The notes under the pieces: generated by a model
Told to the model about the DNA's origin: nothing
Databases searched by the model: none
Seen by the model: only the letters and a program-made list of their open reading frames with translations
DNA from: Pseudomonadota bacterium
Lineage (GTDB): Bacteria; Pseudomonadota; Alphaproteobacteria; Acetobacterales; Acetobacteraceae
DNA: 7,814 nucleotides
Direction: 5' to 3'
Assembly (NCBI GenBank): GCA_021808205.1
Contig: JAKBCD010000058.1
Coordinates: forward strand, 1 to 7,814
In this document: piece after piece, positions 7,799-7,814 of the stretch
Layout: every line of letters begins with the position of its first letter
Numbering within the stretch: position 1 is the first letter of the stretch
Made by a program: the position numbers and the translations under genes

Positions 7799-7814
7799 TC
7801 CTGGTCACCGGCGC
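7795..7814 (+). CDS. rmlD: Start of probable dTDP-4-dehydrorhamnose reductase, cut by window end
   Basis: ATGATCCTGGTCACCGGCGC encodes MILVTG plus a partial Ala codon, which matches the opening of the Rossmann fold in RmlD. Its ATG overlaps the rmlC stop as ATGA, the same coupling seen between the preceding genes. RmlD reduces dTDP-4-dehydro-L-rhamnose with NAD(P)H to dTDP-L-rhamnose and is the one pathway enzyme not yet seen in this window. Only six codons are visible, so the call rests mostly on position after rmlBAC; another short-chain dehydrogenase/epimerase would begin similarly. Confidence 0.7.

Overview
The window carries a polysaccharide (O-antigen, capsule or exopolysaccharide) biosynthesis segment from a GC-rich Gram-negative bacterium. 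All genes lie on the + strand and are tightly packed. High GC, heavy use of G/C-ending codons, a W-Y-L repeat region fused to glycosyltransferases and an rml operon suggest an alphaproteobacterium, possibly an acidophilic or acetic-acid type (Acetobacteraceae-like). That taxonomic guess comes from style only; no rRNA or marker gene is present.

Layout. Bases 2-1459 hold the 3' part of a membrane-anchored GGDEF-EAL protein, a cyclic di-GMP turnover enzyme whose beginning lies upstream of the window. After 33 bp comes a very large glycosyltransferase (1493-5263, up to 1256 aa). It is built from five degenerate ~37-residue W-Y-L repeats, a WbsX/GH99-like domain, a GT-B (GT4-type) glycosyltransferase module and a GT-A (GT2-type) glycosyltransferase module. 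After a 41 bp gap follows a dTDP-L-rhamnose operon in the order rmlB (5305-6360), rmlA (6357-7238), rmlC (7238-7798) and the first 20 bases of a probable rmlD (7795 onward). The stop and start codons of consecutive rml genes overlap (GTGA, TGATG, ATGA), which indicates translational coupling.

How the genes fit together. RmlA makes dTDP-glucose from glucose-1-phosphate and dTTP, RmlB dehydrates it to the 4-keto-6-deoxy sugar, RmlC epimerises it at C3 and C5, and RmlD reduces it to dTDP-L-rhamnose. The large glycosyltransferase is a plausible consumer of this or other activated sugars, adding at least two residues to one glycan. The GGDEF-EAL protein may connect cyclic di-GMP to the output of the polysaccharide genes, but adjacency is the only evidence for this.

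There are no RNA genes, insertion sequences, CRISPR arrays or clear terminators, and no non-coding stretch longer than 41 bp. I see no wholly undescribed system. The most unusual items are the four-module glycosyltransferase with its N-terminal repeat array, and the GGDEF domain that has lost its inhibitory site while its EAL domain looks intact.
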